A DNA stretch of 64,000 nt from Streptomyces sp. WMMB 322 (GCF_900090145.1 NZ_FMHI01000004.1:358501-422500); one strand, 5' to 3'. Positions 34,128 through 42,744 are shown, numbered from the stretch's first letter. Notes: generated by a model not told the origin, from the letters alone. Numbers and translations: made by a program.

Positions 34128-34712
34128 TCAGGGGACGTAGTTCTTGAGGATCTCCGTGTCCAGCTCCATGCCGACGGGTTCCGGGAGCTTCACCTTCTCC
34201 CCGAAACGGGAGGTGTGGACGTCCCGGTAGCGAGCGCCTTCCTGATCCGGACCGCTGTGCACGACCACCGTGCCGGAGTCCCGGTCGATGAGCAGGTACA
34301 CGGGGATGCCCACTGCGGCGTAGGCGGACGGCTTCTCACAGCGGTCCCGCCGGTCGGTGTCCTCGTCGTACGAGGTCACCTCCAGCACCATCAGGACGCC
34401 GCTCGGATCGGCCCATTCTCCCTGGCCGGCCAAGTGGGCCACTGGGGCGAGCACACCGTCGGCACGGGCCCGGCCGTTACGGTACGACCCGACCTTGAGG
34501 CCCTGCTCAGGATGCAGATCCAGGTCGGGGCGAGCCTGGATGCACTGCCTGATCAACCACATGGTGATGGTTGCGTGGTCCCCGTCAGGCATGCTCTTGA
34601 CCCCGATCCGTCCGTCGATGAACTCCAACATGACGGTCTCGGGTGCTTTGGAGGCGATCTCTTCGAACTCCTCGACCTGCATCTGAGACGTGTGCTCGGC
34701 CATAACCGTCAT
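34128..34712 (-). CDS. Uma2-family (DUF820) PD-(D/E)XK-fold protein
   Basis: 194 residues from the ATG at 34712, preceded by AAAGGGGG. The family fold is seen in LEFIDGRIGV, ARADGVLAPVAHL (catalytic-region Asp), VLMVLEVTSYDED and EKPSAYAAVGIPVYLLIDRD. Uma2 proteins are restriction-endonuclease-like and very numerous in some bacteria, but their physiological role is not established. It is a stand-alone gene convergent with the GntR gene and lies at the border of the catabolic block. Confidence 0.88.
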   Translation of the reverse strand: MTVMAEHTSQMQVEEFEEIASKAPETVMLEFIDGRIGVKSMPDGDHATITMWLIRQCIQARPDLDLHPEQGLKVGSYRNGRARADGVLAPVAHLAGQGEWADPSGVLMVLEVTSYDEDTDRRDRCEKPSAYAAVGIPVYLLIDRDSGTVVVHSGPDQEGARYRDVHTSRFGEKVKLPEPVGMELDTEILKNYVP

Positions 34713-34803
34713 GGTGTACCCCCTTTCAGGCGAAGGCCAGTATTGGCGGAACAAAGGACGCGGGAGCCCTCGTCGCCGGGGAGTCACTCAGGTGAGCGAC
34801 CTC

Positions 34804-35664
34804 TCACGTGACCGGTATGACGTCGAGGACCTCGTCGGCGAGGCGGGCCGCCGCCGGTTCGTACTTGCGGGCCAGTGCGCGGAAGCAGGTCTCCGCCCTG
34901 ATCGCGGGCCAGTCCTCGGGCAGGTGTTCCGCGGGGAGGTGCGGGTCCTGGCGGACGAGCCGCAACCAGTCGGTGTGCAGCATCAGCTGGCGGGCCAGGT
35001 CGTCGGGCGCGGCCGGCAGCGGAGGGCGGTCCCCCGTGTCCCAGCGCCGCAGGAACTCGCGGTATCCGTCGGCGATCGACGCCGCGTCGAACCCCTTGCG
35101 TACGAGGTCGGCGGCCTCGGTCGGCCGATACGCCTGCGCCCGGAGCACGGTGACGTACTCCGCGAGCCCGAGCGGCGCGAGGATCGCTGCGGCGTCCTTC
35201 TCGCCGGGGGCGATCCACAGTCCGTTCTGAAGCGGCCCGAAGCCCTCCCAGAGCAGACGTGAGCGCAGATCGTGCCGTTCGCGGCGGTGGCTGTCGGGCA
35301 GGGAGAAGCCGACGAGCGTCCATGTGCCGTCCCAGTCCCGGTTGACGGCTCCGGTCTCCCAGATGCGGCGGTGCCCGTCCTGGAGCACCTCCTCCGCGTG
35401 CGGTGTGAGGGCGAAGTAGACCTTGCGGCCCTGACGGTGGCGCACCAGGAGGCTGCGTTTGGCCATGCGGGCGAGCGTGGAGCGCACGGCTTCCTCGCCG
35501 ACGCCGACGCGTGCGAAGACGTCGATGACGCTGCCGGAGTAGACGCCGGTGCCGCGCCCGAGTACATGGATGCCGAAGAAGCTGAACATGAGCGACTGCG
35601 GACGGACGGCGGGGCCGGGGGCGTCCCGGGCCGGTTCTTCTGATTCTGAGCTGCTGGGCGTCAC
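34804..35664 (-). CDS. PaaX-family transcriptional regulator
   Basis: 286 residues. The N-terminal winged helix (about 20-85) begins PQSLMFSFFGIHVLGRG and includes VGVGEEAVRSTLARMAKRSLL. The central PaaX domain has WDGTWTLVGFSLPDSHRRERHDLRSRLLW and GFGPLQNGLWIAP. The C-terminal domain matches the PaaX family. Known PaaX proteins are repressors released by aryl-CoA thioesters such as phenylacetyl-CoA. It is divergent from the catabolic operon starting at 35786, making it the likely local repressor, with a CoA thioester of the substrate as probable inducer (inference). Confidence 0.92.
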   Translation of the reverse strand: MTPSSSESEEPARDAPGPAVRPQSLMFSFFGIHVLGRGTGVYSGSVIDVFARVGVGEEAVRSTLARMAKRSLLVRHRQGRKVYFALTPHAEEVLQDGHRRIWETGAVNRDWDGTWTLVGFSLPDSHRRERHDLRSRLLWEGFGPLQNGLWIAPGEKDAAAILAPLGLAEYVTVLRAQAYRPTEAADLVRKGFDAASIADGYREFLRRWDTGDRPPLPAAPDDLARQLMLHTDWLRLVRQDPHLPAEHLPEDWPAIRAETCFRALARKYEPAAARLADEVLDVIPVT

Positions 35665-35695
35665 GTTGACGAGCGTAGCGGCCGCAAACCGATGT

Positions 35696-35736
35696 TGTGC
35701 ACATTATTGACGGCCGTCTCAGAACTGCCGTACGTT
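35696..35736 (+). promoter_or_regulatory. Promoter/operator candidate of the catabolic operon
   Basis: In the 121-base gap between the PaaX-type gene and the SDR gene, TTGACG (35707-35712) and TACGTT (35731-35736) are separated by 18 bases, a reasonable vegetative promoter. Just upstream lies the palindrome TGTGCACA (35696-35703), inside the less GC-rich stretch ATGTTGTGCACATTATT. This is the obvious place for the divergent PaaX-type protein to bind. Confidence 0.5.
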
Positions 35737-35785
35737 CCTTGGCGTACGACGCAAGAGCAGCAGTGGCCGAAAGAGGTACGTGCCC

Positions 35786-36700
35786 ATGGACCTGTCCGGG
35801 AAAGCAGCCGTCGTCACCGGCAGCGGCCGGGGGCTCGGCCTCGCCTACGCGGAGGCGCTCGCCGCCGCCGGCGCGTCCGTCGTGGTCAACGACGTCGACG
35901 CGGCGGCCGCCGAGGCCGCGGTCGGGAAGATCACCGCGGGCGGGGGCCGGGCGGTCTCCGTGGTCGCTCCCGTCGGCGGGACGACGACAGCGGACGCCCT
36001 GGTGGACGCGGCCGTCGAGAACTTCGGGCGGCTGGACGTCATGGTCACCAACGCGGGCGTACTGCGCGACAAGGTGCTGTGGAAGATGTCCGACGAGGAC
36101 TTCGACGCCGTCGTCGACGTCCATCTGCGCGGCACGTTCACCTGCGCACGCGCGGCGGCCGTACGGATGCGGGAACAGGGCACCGGCGGACGGCTGATCC
36201 TGGTCTCCTCCCCCGCCGGGCAGCGCGGCAACTTCGGGCAGACCAACTACGCGGCCGCCAAGGCCGGAATCGTCGCCATGGCCCGAACCTGGGCGATGGA
36301 ACTCGCACGCGCCGGCATCACGGCGAACGCGATCGTCCCCGTCGCCGCGACCGAGATGACGAAGACGATCCCCGCCTTCGCGCCCGTCATCGAGGAAGCG
36401 GAGAGGACCGGTGGCCCGCTGCCCGAATGGCTGCGCAAGGAAGAGGGGTTCGGTACTGCTGAGGACGCCGCACCGCTCGTGGTCTTCCTCGCCTCCGATG
36501 CGGCCTCCGACGTGACGGGGCAGGCCATCGGCATCGGCGGCGACAGGCTCGCCCTGTGGTCGCACCCGCAGGAGAAGACCCCGGCGTACGCCGACGGCGG
36601 ATGGGATGCGGACTCCATCGCCGCTTCCTGGAAGTCGGGCCCGGGCGCCCAGCCCGAGACGTACGGCATTCCCGCACCGCGGCCGCCGGAGGGTCAGTGA
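35786..36700 (+). CDS. SDR-family 3-hydroxyacyl-CoA dehydrogenase-like enzyme (CouN-like)
   Basis: 304 residues from the ATG at 35786, ten bases after GAGG. The NAD(P) motif is VTGSGRGLGLAYAEAL (about 10-25). The catalytic Ser is in LVSSPAG and the YxxxK in NYAAAKAG. MDLSGKAAVVTG and VVNDVDAAAAEA resemble SDRs that oxidise beta-hydroxyacyl-CoAs. The C-terminal 60 residues extend past the usual SDR core. In the proposed pathway it oxidises a 3-hydroxy-3-arylpropionyl-CoA to the beta-keto thioester. It is the first gene of the operon; its stop overlaps the next start as TGATG. Confidence 0.88.
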   Translation: MDLSGKAAVVTGSGRGLGLAYAEALAAAGASVVVNDVDAAAAEAAVGKITAGGGRAVSVVAPVGGTTTADALVDAAVENFGRLDVMVTNAGVLRDKVLWKMSDEDFDAVVDVHLRGTFTCARAAAVRMREQGTGGRLILVSSPAGQRGNFGQTNYAAAKAGIVAMARTWAMELARAGITANAIVPVAATEMTKTIPAFAPVIEEAERTGGPLPEWLRKEEGFGTAEDAAPLVVFLASDAASDVTGQAIGIGGDRLALWSHPQEKTPAYADGGWDADSIAASWKSGPGAQPETYGIPAPRPPEGQ

Positions 36701-37638
36701 TGAGCCCGGCCGGCGGCACACCCCGCGAAGGAGCCATCGACGCCGGGCAGTTGACGGCGATCGACGTGCACACCCACGCCGAGGTGTCGGCCGACGGGCA
36801 CGGCTCGCTCAGCCCCGAACTCTTCGGCGCCTCCGCCGAGTACTTCAAGACGCACACCGAACGGCAGCCCACCATCGGCCAGATGGCCGACTACTACCGC
36901 GAACGGAACATGGCCGCCGTGGTGTTCACGGTGGACGCCGAGCATGCGACAGGCCATCCGCGCATCTCCAACGAAGAGGTCGCCGACAGCTGCGCGCAGC
37001 ACGCCGACGTGCTGATCCCGTTCGGCAGCGTCGACCCGTGGAAGGGCAGGGCGGCCGTGCGGGAGGCGCGCAGGCTCGTCACCGAACACGGCGTGCGCGG
37101 CTTCAAGTTCCACCCGAGCATCCAGGGCTTCTCACCCGACGACCGGATGGCCTACCCGCTCTACGAGGCGATAGAGGAACTCGGCGTCCCCGCCCTCTTC
37201 CACACGGGCCAGACCGGCATCGGCGCGGGAGTGCCCGGCGGCGGCGGGATCCGGCTGAAGTACAGCAACCCGATGCTCGTCGACGATGTCGCCGTGGACT
37301 TCCCCGAGTTGCGCATCATCCTCGCCCACCCGTCGTTCCCCTGGCAGGACGAGGCGCTGGCCGTCGCGACGCACAAGCCATACGTGCACATCGACCTCTC
37401 CGGCTGGTCGCCGAAGTACTTCCCGCCGCAACTGGTGCGCTACGCCAACAGCCTGCTCAAGGACAAGGTCCTCTTCGGCTCGGACTACCCGGTCATCACA
37501 CCCGACCGCTGGCTCTCCGACTTCGACAAGCTCGAGATCAAACCCGAGGTACGTCCCAAGATCCTCAAGGAGAACGCGGCGCGCCTGCTCGGCCTCACCA
37601 AGCCGGCGGCCGCCACGTCGGAAGGAGCCACCCCGTGA
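36700..37638 (+). CDS. Amidohydrolase-2 family hydrolase (CouO-like beta-ketoacyl-CoA hydrolase candidate)
   Basis: 312 residues. All ligands of the amidohydrolase-2 barrel are visible: DVHTH (about 24-28), FKFHPSIQG, LFHTGQTG, ILAHPSFPW and LFGSDYP. Members include decarboxylases and the CouO-type hydrolases that cleave 4-hydroxyphenyl-beta-ketoacyl-CoA. The position between an SDR and a MaoC hydratase fits the couN-couO-couM order of Rhodococcus, so carbon-carbon cleavage of an aryl-beta-ketoacyl-CoA is the preferred guess. A decarboxylase cannot be excluded. Both ends overlap neighbouring genes. Confidence 0.85.
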   Translation: MSPAGGTPREGAIDAGQLTAIDVHTHAEVSADGHGSLSPELFGASAEYFKTHTERQPTIGQMADYYRERNMAAVVFTVDAEHATGHPRISNEEVADSCAQHADVLIPFGSVDPWKGRAAVREARRLVTEHGVRGFKFHPSIQGFSPDDRMAYPLYEAIEELGVPALFHTGQTGIGAGVPGGGGIRLKYSNPMLVDDVAVDFPELRIILAHPSFPWQDEALAVATHKPYVHIDLSGWSPKYFPPQLVRYANSLLKDKVLFGSDYPVITPDRWLSDFDKLEIKPEVRPKILKENAARLLGLTKPAAATSEGATP

Positions 37639-38093
37639 CCACCACAGTCCACGGCGTCGAGGAGCTGAAGGCCCTCGCCGGTCAGGACCTGGGCAGCAGC
37701 GACTGGCTGGAGATCACGCAGGAGCGGGTCGGCACGTTCGCCGACGCCACGGGCGACCACCAGTGGATCCACGTCGACGAGGAAGCAGCCGCCTCCGGCC
37801 CCTTCGGTGGCACCATCGCGCACGGATACCTCACACTCTCCCTCGTCATCCCGCTCTTCACGCAGTTGCTGCAGATCAGCGGCGTCTCGATGAGCGTCAA
37901 CTACGGGCTGGGCAAGGTGCGTTTCCCCAGCCCCGTCCCCGTCGGCAGCAGGATCCGCCTGACGGGCAAGGTCGGCACCGTGTCGGACGTGTCCGGAGGC
38001 GGGGTCCAGATGGAACTCGACTTCACGGTCGAACTGGACGGTTCCGACAAACCGGCGTGTGCGGGCCAGGCCCTCTACCGCCACTACCCCTGA
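37635..38093 (+). CDS. MaoC-like enoyl-CoA hydratase (CouM-like)
   Basis: 152 residues with a single hot-dog fold. The hydratase signature is complete: FADATGDHQWIHVDEEAA with catalytic Asp and His, then GPFGGTIAHGYLTLSL. It begins with a GTG overlapping the amidohydrolase stop (GTGA). In the proposed pathway it hydrates an aryl-propenoyl-CoA to the 3-hydroxy thioester. The absence of an acyl-CoA dehydrogenase nearby fits a substrate that is already unsaturated. Confidence 0.9.
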   Translation: MTTTVHGVEELKALAGQDLGSSDWLEITQERVGTFADATGDHQWIHVDEEAAASGPFGGTIAHGYLTLSLVIPLFTQLLQISGVSMSVNYGLGKVRFPSPVPVGSRIRLTGKVGTVSDVSGGGVQMELDFTVELDGSDKPACAGQALYRHYP

Positions 38094-38135
38094 GCTCACG
38101 CTCCCCCTGCAACTCACCGACACGGGAGGCCAGTC

Positions 38136-39476
38136 ATGGCCGGAACCGCAGCGTCATCCACCCCATCGCCCCGCAACGTCCAGCTTCGCCGCGCGGTCAC
38201 GTCCAGCTTCATCGGCAGCGTGATCGAGTACTACGACTTCCTCCTCTACGCCACCGCCTCTGCCGTCGTCTTCAGCAGGGTCTTCTTCACCGACCTGGAC
38301 CCGCTGGCCGGCACCGTGGCAAGCCTCGGCACCTTCGCCGCCGGCTACCTGGCCCGCCCCCTCGGCGGCGTCGTCTTCGGGCACTTCGGCGACCGGCTCG
38401 GCCGCAAACGCATGCTCGTGATGACGATGACCCTGATGGGCACCGTCAGCTTCCTCATCGGCGTGCTCCCCACGTACGAGCAGATCGGCAGCTGGGCGGC
38501 GGTCATGCTGGTGCTGCTGCGGGTCCTGCAGGGTGTCGCGGTCGGCGGCGAGTGGGGCGGCGCCGTCCTGATGTCCGCCGAGCACGCCACGTCGCGGCGC
38601 GGCCTGTGGGCGTCCTTCACCAACGCGGGCGCACCCTTCGGCATGGTCCTCTCCACCGCTGCCCTCACCGGGACCGGCGCCGTCGTCGGCGAGGAGGCCT
38701 TCCTGGCGTGGGGCTGGCGCGTTCCGTTCCTGCTGAGCGTCGTACTGCTGGCCGTCGGCCTGTTCGTGCGGCTGCGGGTCGAGGAGACCCCCGTCTTCGC
38801 GGCGGCGCGCACCGGGAGCGGCGGCAAGCTGCCCCTTCTCGACGTGCTGCGGCGCCATCCGCGCAACCTGCTGCTGGCCGTCGCAGTCGGGCTCGCGGCG
38901 TTCGTCGCGCAGGGCACACTCACGACGTTCCTCATCGCACACGGCGTCCAGGCGGGCCACGAGCGGCAGACCGTGCTGAACGCGCTCACGCTCTCCTCCG
39001 CGCTGGCGGTACCGGCGATCGTCGGCTGGTCCGCGCTCTCGGACCGGGTCGGGCGGCGGCCCGTCGTCCTCGCCGGAGCGGTCGCCATGGGCGGCTTCGC
39101 CTTCGTCCTCTTCCCCATGGCCGACGCCGGAAGCGCCCTGCTGCTGACGGTGGCGCTGGTGCTGGGCCAGTCCGTCATCCACCCGATGATGTACGGGCCG
39201 CTGGCCGCGCTGTGCGCCGAACTCTTCAGCACCCGCAGCCGCTACACCGGCGCATCCCTCGGCTACCAGCTCGCCGGGCTGGGCGCCGGTCTGGCGCCGC
39301 TGCTCTTCGCCGAGATCCAGCGGGCGACCGGCGGAAGCGGGACGCTCACCATCTCGGTGGTCGTCGCGGGATTCTGTGCGCTGACCGTGGTGAGCATCCT
39401 GATGCTGGGCGAGACCCGCGACCGGGACCTCACCGAGAAGCCCGAGGCCGGCCGCCGTCCCCTGATCAGGAGCTGA
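38136..39476 (+). CDS. MFS transporter, metabolite:proton symporter (MHS) type (CouT-like)
   Basis: 446 residues with 12 hydrophobic helices. The N-terminus RRAVTSSFIGSVIEYYDFLLYATA and GVVFGHFGDRLGRKRMLV (the loop 2-3 signature) are diagnostic of the MHS subgroup that imports organic acids such as shikimate or aromatic carboxylates. A second signature, SDRVGRRPVV, follows helix 8. It lies inside the operon (42 bases after MaoC, 3 bases before the CoA ligase), so it most likely imports the pathway substrate. Confidence 0.92.
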   Translation: MAGTAASSTPSPRNVQLRRAVTSSFIGSVIEYYDFLLYATASAVVFSRVFFTDLDPLAGTVASLGTFAAGYLARPLGGVVFGHFGDRLGRKRMLVMTMTLMGTVSFLIGVLPTYEQIGSWAAVMLVLLRVLQGVAVGGEWGGAVLMSAEHATSRRGLWASFTNAGAPFGMVLSTAALTGTGAVVGEEAFLAWGWRVPFLLSVVLLAVGLFVRLRVEETPVFAAARTGSGGKLPLLDVLRRHPRNLLLAVAVGLAAFVAQGTLTTFLIAHGVQAGHERQTVLNALTLSSALAVPAIVGWSALSDRVGRRPVVLAGAVAMGGFAFVLFPMADAGSALLLTVALVLGQSVIHPMMYGPLAALCAELFSTRSRYTGASLGYQLAGLGAGLAPLLFAEIQRATGGSGTLTISVVVAGFCALTVVSILMLGETRDRDLTEKPEAGRRPLIRS

Positions 39477-39479
39477 GGG

Positions 39480-41009
39480 ATGCACAACCAGGGCATCGGG
39501 TCGTGGCCCGGCCGGAGGGCTCAACTCTCGCCGGGCCGCACCGCGTTCGTCCACGACGGCGAGGCCGTGACCTACGCCGGGGTCCACCGGCGCAGCACCC
39601 GGCTCGCGTCGCAGCTGAGAGCCGAAGGCGTGGGGCCCGGCGACCGGGTGGCGTATCTCGGCCCCAACCACCCGGCGTTCGCCGAGACGATGTTCGCCAC
39701 GCACATGCTCGGCGGCGTCTTCGTACCGCTCAACTTCCGCCTCACGGCCCCCGAACTCGACTACGTGCTCGGCCACTCGGGAGCCTCGCTGCTGGTGTAC
39801 GGCCCCGAGTGCGCGAGGACCGCGGCGGACCTCACCGCGCGCGGCGGCCTGCGCGGCGTCGTGGCCCTGCGCGACCCGTCCCCGGGTGAGCGGGACTACG
39901 AGCCGTGGCTCGCCGCGGGTGACCCCTCGCCCCTCGACGCGACGGTCTCGCGCGACGATCCCGCATTCATCCTCTACACCTCCGGGACCACCGGCAGGCC
40001 CAAGGGCGCCGTCCTCACGCACGCCAACGTCATCTGGAACACGCTCAATCTGATGGTGGGCCTGGACATCGCCTCGGACGAGGTGACGCTGATCAGCGCC
40101 CCGCTCTTCCACGTCGCCGCGCTCAACCAGACGCTGCTGCCCACGTTCCTCAAGGGCGGATGCAGCGTGATCATGCCGTCGTGGGACGTCGACGCCTGCT
40201 ACGACCTGATCGCCGAGCACCGCATCACCTGGATGTTCGGCGTGACGACGATGTTCGCCGCGTTCGCCCAGTCCCCGCGGTGGCCCGGAGCCGACCTCTC
40301 CTCGCTGCGCCACCTGATCTCCGGTGGCGCGCCCGTCCCCGAGGCACTGATCCGCACGTACCAGGAGCGGGGCCTGGTCTTCTGCCAGGGCTACGGCCTC
40401 ACCGAGACCTCACCCGGCGCGACGTGGCTCGAAGCGGCGGAAAGCGTCGAGCGGGCGGGATCGGCGGGCGTGCCGGTCTTCTTCGCCGATGTGCGCCTCG
40501 TACGGCCCGACCTGACGGAGACGGAACCGGGAGAGCGGGGCGAAGTCCTCATCCAGGGGCCCAACGTCACACCGGGCTACTGGAACGACCCCGGAGCGAC
40601 GGCGGCTGCCTTCTCCGAGGGCGGATGGTTTCACTCCGGGGATGTCGCGACTCGTGACGAGGACGGCTTCATCACCATCGTCGACCGGGTCAAGGACATG
40701 TACATCTCCGGGGGCGAGAACGTCTACCCGGCCGAGATCGAGGCCGTCCTCTTCGAGCACCCCTCGATCGCGGCGTGCGCGGTGATCGGCGTGCCGGACG
40801 AGAAGTGGGGGCAGACGGGCCGCGCGTTCTTCACGCCGCGCCCCGGAACACGCGCCACCGCCGAGGAGTTGCGCTCGTTCCTCAGCGCACGTCTCGCCAA
40901 GTACAAGATCCCCGCGTACTTCGAAGAGGTCGACTCGCTGCCCCGCACCGGCTCCGGCAAGATCCAGAAGCAGAAGCTCCGCGAACTTCCCCTTCCACCG
41001 GGTGGTTAG
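39480..41009 (+). CDS. Acyl/aryl-CoA ligase (AMP-binding family, CouL-like)
   Basis: 509 residues. The adenylation motifs are intact: YTSGTTGRPKGAVLTH (about 165-180), FCQGYGLTETSPGA, SGDVATRDEDGFITIVDRVKDMYISGGENVYP and the C-terminal catalytic Lys in RTGSGKIQKQKLREL. It activates a carboxylic acid to its CoA thioester and is proposed to start the pathway by charging a cinnamate-like acid. Medium-chain fatty acids are the alternative substrate. It begins 3 bases after the MFS stop. Confidence 0.92.
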   Translation: MHNQGIGSWPGRRAQLSPGRTAFVHDGEAVTYAGVHRRSTRLASQLRAEGVGPGDRVAYLGPNHPAFAETMFATHMLGGVFVPLNFRLTAPELDYVLGHSGASLLVYGPECARTAADLTARGGLRGVVALRDPSPGERDYEPWLAAGDPSPLDATVSRDDPAFILYTSGTTGRPKGAVLTHANVIWNTLNLMVGLDIASDEVTLISAPLFHVAALNQTLLPTFLKGGCSVIMPSWDVDACYDLIAEHRITWMFGVTTMFAAFAQSPRWPGADLSSLRHLISGGAPVPEALIRTYQERGLVFCQGYGLTETSPGATWLEAAESVERAGSAGVPVFFADVRLVRPDLTETEPGERGEVLIQGPNVTPGYWNDPGATAAAFSEGGWFHSGDVATRDEDGFITIVDRVKDMYISGGENVYPAEIEAVLFEHPSIAACAVIGVPDEKWGQTGRAFFTPRPGTRATAEELRSFLSARLAKYKIPAYFEEVDSLPRTGSGKIQKQKLRELPLPPGG

Positions 41010-41018
41010 CCTGTCCCC

Positions 41019-41885
41019 ATGCCGGACGAGGTCGCGGCGTTCCGCCGCTCGCTGGGCCTGGACTCCCTGATGGACGTCCACACCCACTTCATGCCGCAGC
41101 GCGTACTGACGAAGGTGTGGGCGTACTTCGACACGGGCGGCCCCCTCGTGGGCCGGCCCTGGCCGATCGAGTACAGGCACGAGGAGGAGGAACGCCTGCG
41201 GCTGCTGCGGGAGTTCGGCGTGAGGGCGTTCACCTCGATGCTCTACCCGCACAAGCCGGGCATGGCGCGCTGGCTCAACGACTGGGCCGCGGACTTCGCC
41301 GCCCGCACACCGGACTGCCTGCACACGGCAACGTTCTACGCCGAGCCGAGCGCGGGTGAGGACGTGCGGCGCGCGCTGGAACAGGGGGCGCGGGTCTTCA
41401 AGAGCCACCTCCAGGTCGGCGACTACGACCCCAACGACCCCACACTCAAAGAGGTCTGGGGGCTGCTCGCCGACGCCGGCGTCCCCGTCGTGACGCACTG
41501 CGGCTCGGGCCCGAGGCCCGGCCGTTTCACCGGGCCCGGGCCGATCGCCGCACTGCTGGGCAGCCATCCCCGACTGCCGCTGGTCGTCGCGCACTTGGGG
41601 ATGCCGGAGTACGAGGACTTCCTGGAACTGGCCGAGCGCCACGAGAACGTCATGCTCGACACGACCATGGCGTTCACGCCCTTCGCCGAGGCCGAGGCGC
41701 CCTTCCCCCGCCGGGCGCTGCCGCGCCTGGCGGCCCTCCAGGACCGCGTACTGCTCGGCACGGACTTCCCCAACATCCCCTACACCTACGCCGAGGCGCT
41801 GCGGGCGCTGGAGTCGACGGAGCTGGGTACGGAGTGGCTCCGCGCGGTCTGCCACGACAACGCGGCGCGTCTGTTCGGGCTCTGA
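41019..41885 (+). CDS. Second amidohydrolase-2 family protein
   Basis: 288 residues, 9 bases after the ligase. Metal ligands are complete: DVHTHFMP (about 19-26), VFKSHLQVGDYDPND, VVTHCGSG, VVAHLGMPEY and LLGTDFPNIP. It is distinct from the upstream amidohydrolase and has no counterpart in the couNOMTL set as I know it. It might decarboxylate or ring-process a downstream aromatic acid. It has no CoA-specific signature. It is the last gene clearly in the operon. Confidence 0.85.
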   Translation: MPDEVAAFRRSLGLDSLMDVHTHFMPQRVLTKVWAYFDTGGPLVGRPWPIEYRHEEEERLRLLREFGVRAFTSMLYPHKPGMARWLNDWAADFAARTPDCLHTATFYAEPSAGEDVRRALEQGARVFKSHLQVGDYDPNDPTLKEVWGLLADAGVPVVTHCGSGPRPGRFTGPGPIAALLGSHPRLPLVVAHLGMPEYEDFLELAERHENVMLDTTMAFTPFAEAEAPFPRRALPRLAALQDRVLLGTDFPNIPYTYAEALRALESTELGTEWLRAVCHDNAARLFGL

Positions 41886-42025
41886 GCATGACCGCCACCG
41901 CACTGAGCACGGGCTCCGCGCAGACGACCGATGAGTTCCGCCGCGCGTCGTCGTCTGCACATTGAGAGGCCCCCCTGGCACAGCCCGGGGAGACCCGGGA
42001 CCCGACGACGAGGAGCGTGCGCACC

Positions 42026-42499
42026 GTGGCCGAGGAGAGCGTGAGCGCCACCCTGACTGTCGCCCTGCCCGCGGCGACGGTGTTCGCCGTACTGGCGGAC
42101 CCGACGGCCCATTCCGCGATCGACGGCACCGGCTGGGTTCAGCAGTCCGCCGACCGGGCGCCCCTGACCGAGGTCGGGCAGATCTTCCGTATGGACATGT
42201 ATCACCCCAATCATCCGAACGGTGACTACCAGGTGGCCAACAAGGTCCAGGTGCTCGAACCTCCGCGCGCCATCGGCTGGCTCCCGGGATACCGCACGGA
42301 CGAAGGCCGGCTGGACTTCGGCGGCTGGACCTGGCGTTTCGACCTGGCGGCACTCGGACCGTCCGAGACCGAGGTCACGCTCACCTACGACTGGTCGGCG
42401 GTGCCGCAGTCCATCCGGGAGTACATCGACTTCCCACCGTTCGGCCCCGAGCACCTCACCAACTCCCTGCACCACCTGGCGGAACTCGCCGGATCCTGA
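42026..42499 (+). CDS. SRPBCC/START-fold (polyketide cyclase-like) protein
   Basis: 157 residues from the GTG at 42026, ten bases after AGGAG; an upstream GTG at 42017 is too close to that site. The START-like fold is seen in [32 protein letters not shown] at the N-terminus and the last helix [15 protein letters not shown]. Such proteins bind hydrophobic ligands in a cavity; a catalytic role cannot be told. It follows the catabolic operon after 140 bases, so co-function is possible but not shown. Confidence 0.85.
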   Translation: MAEESVSATLTVALPAATVFAVLADPTAHSAIDGTGWVQQSADRAPLTEVGQIFRMDMYHPNHPNGDYQVANKVQVLEPPRAIGWLPGYRTDEGRLDFGGWTWRFDLAALGPSETEVTLTYDWSAVPQSIREYIDFPPFGPEHLTNSLHHLAELAGS

Positions 42500-42678
42500 G
42501 CGCGGGGCGCGCCGCGGTGGCGGCCCCGCCCCCGGAGCGGCCACGCACCGGACCCGCACCCCAAGGGGCCAGGCACCGGCCCCGGAGGCGCACCCCCGGC
42601 ACCCGGAAACCGCACCCTGCGAGCCTCGGCACCGCGTGCCGACTTCCGTGGCACGGAATGCCAATTTCGCTGGACCCT

Positions 42679-42708
42679 TTGATCGATCATCGATCGCAGG
42701 CGTACAGT
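42679..42708 (+). promoter_or_regulatory. aceE promoter with an embedded 15-bp palindrome
   Basis: TTGATC (42679-42684) and TACAGT (42703-42708), 18 bases apart, form a good vegetative promoter. The palindrome GATCGAT-C-ATCGATC (42681-42695) is perfect around one central base, overlaps the -35 element and fills most of the spacer. That is a classic repressor position. The GntR protein at 33437 is the natural candidate by family and historical neighbourhood. Confidence 0.65.
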
Positions 42709-42744
42709 CCAATTGCTGGGCCGATCCTGTCCTGCCATTCAGGA

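Noticed and set aside
41886..42025. Additional small gene between the second amidohydrolase and the SRPBCC gene
   Set aside because: No frame with a ribosome site; the stretch only contains a C-run and the SRPBCC ribosome site.
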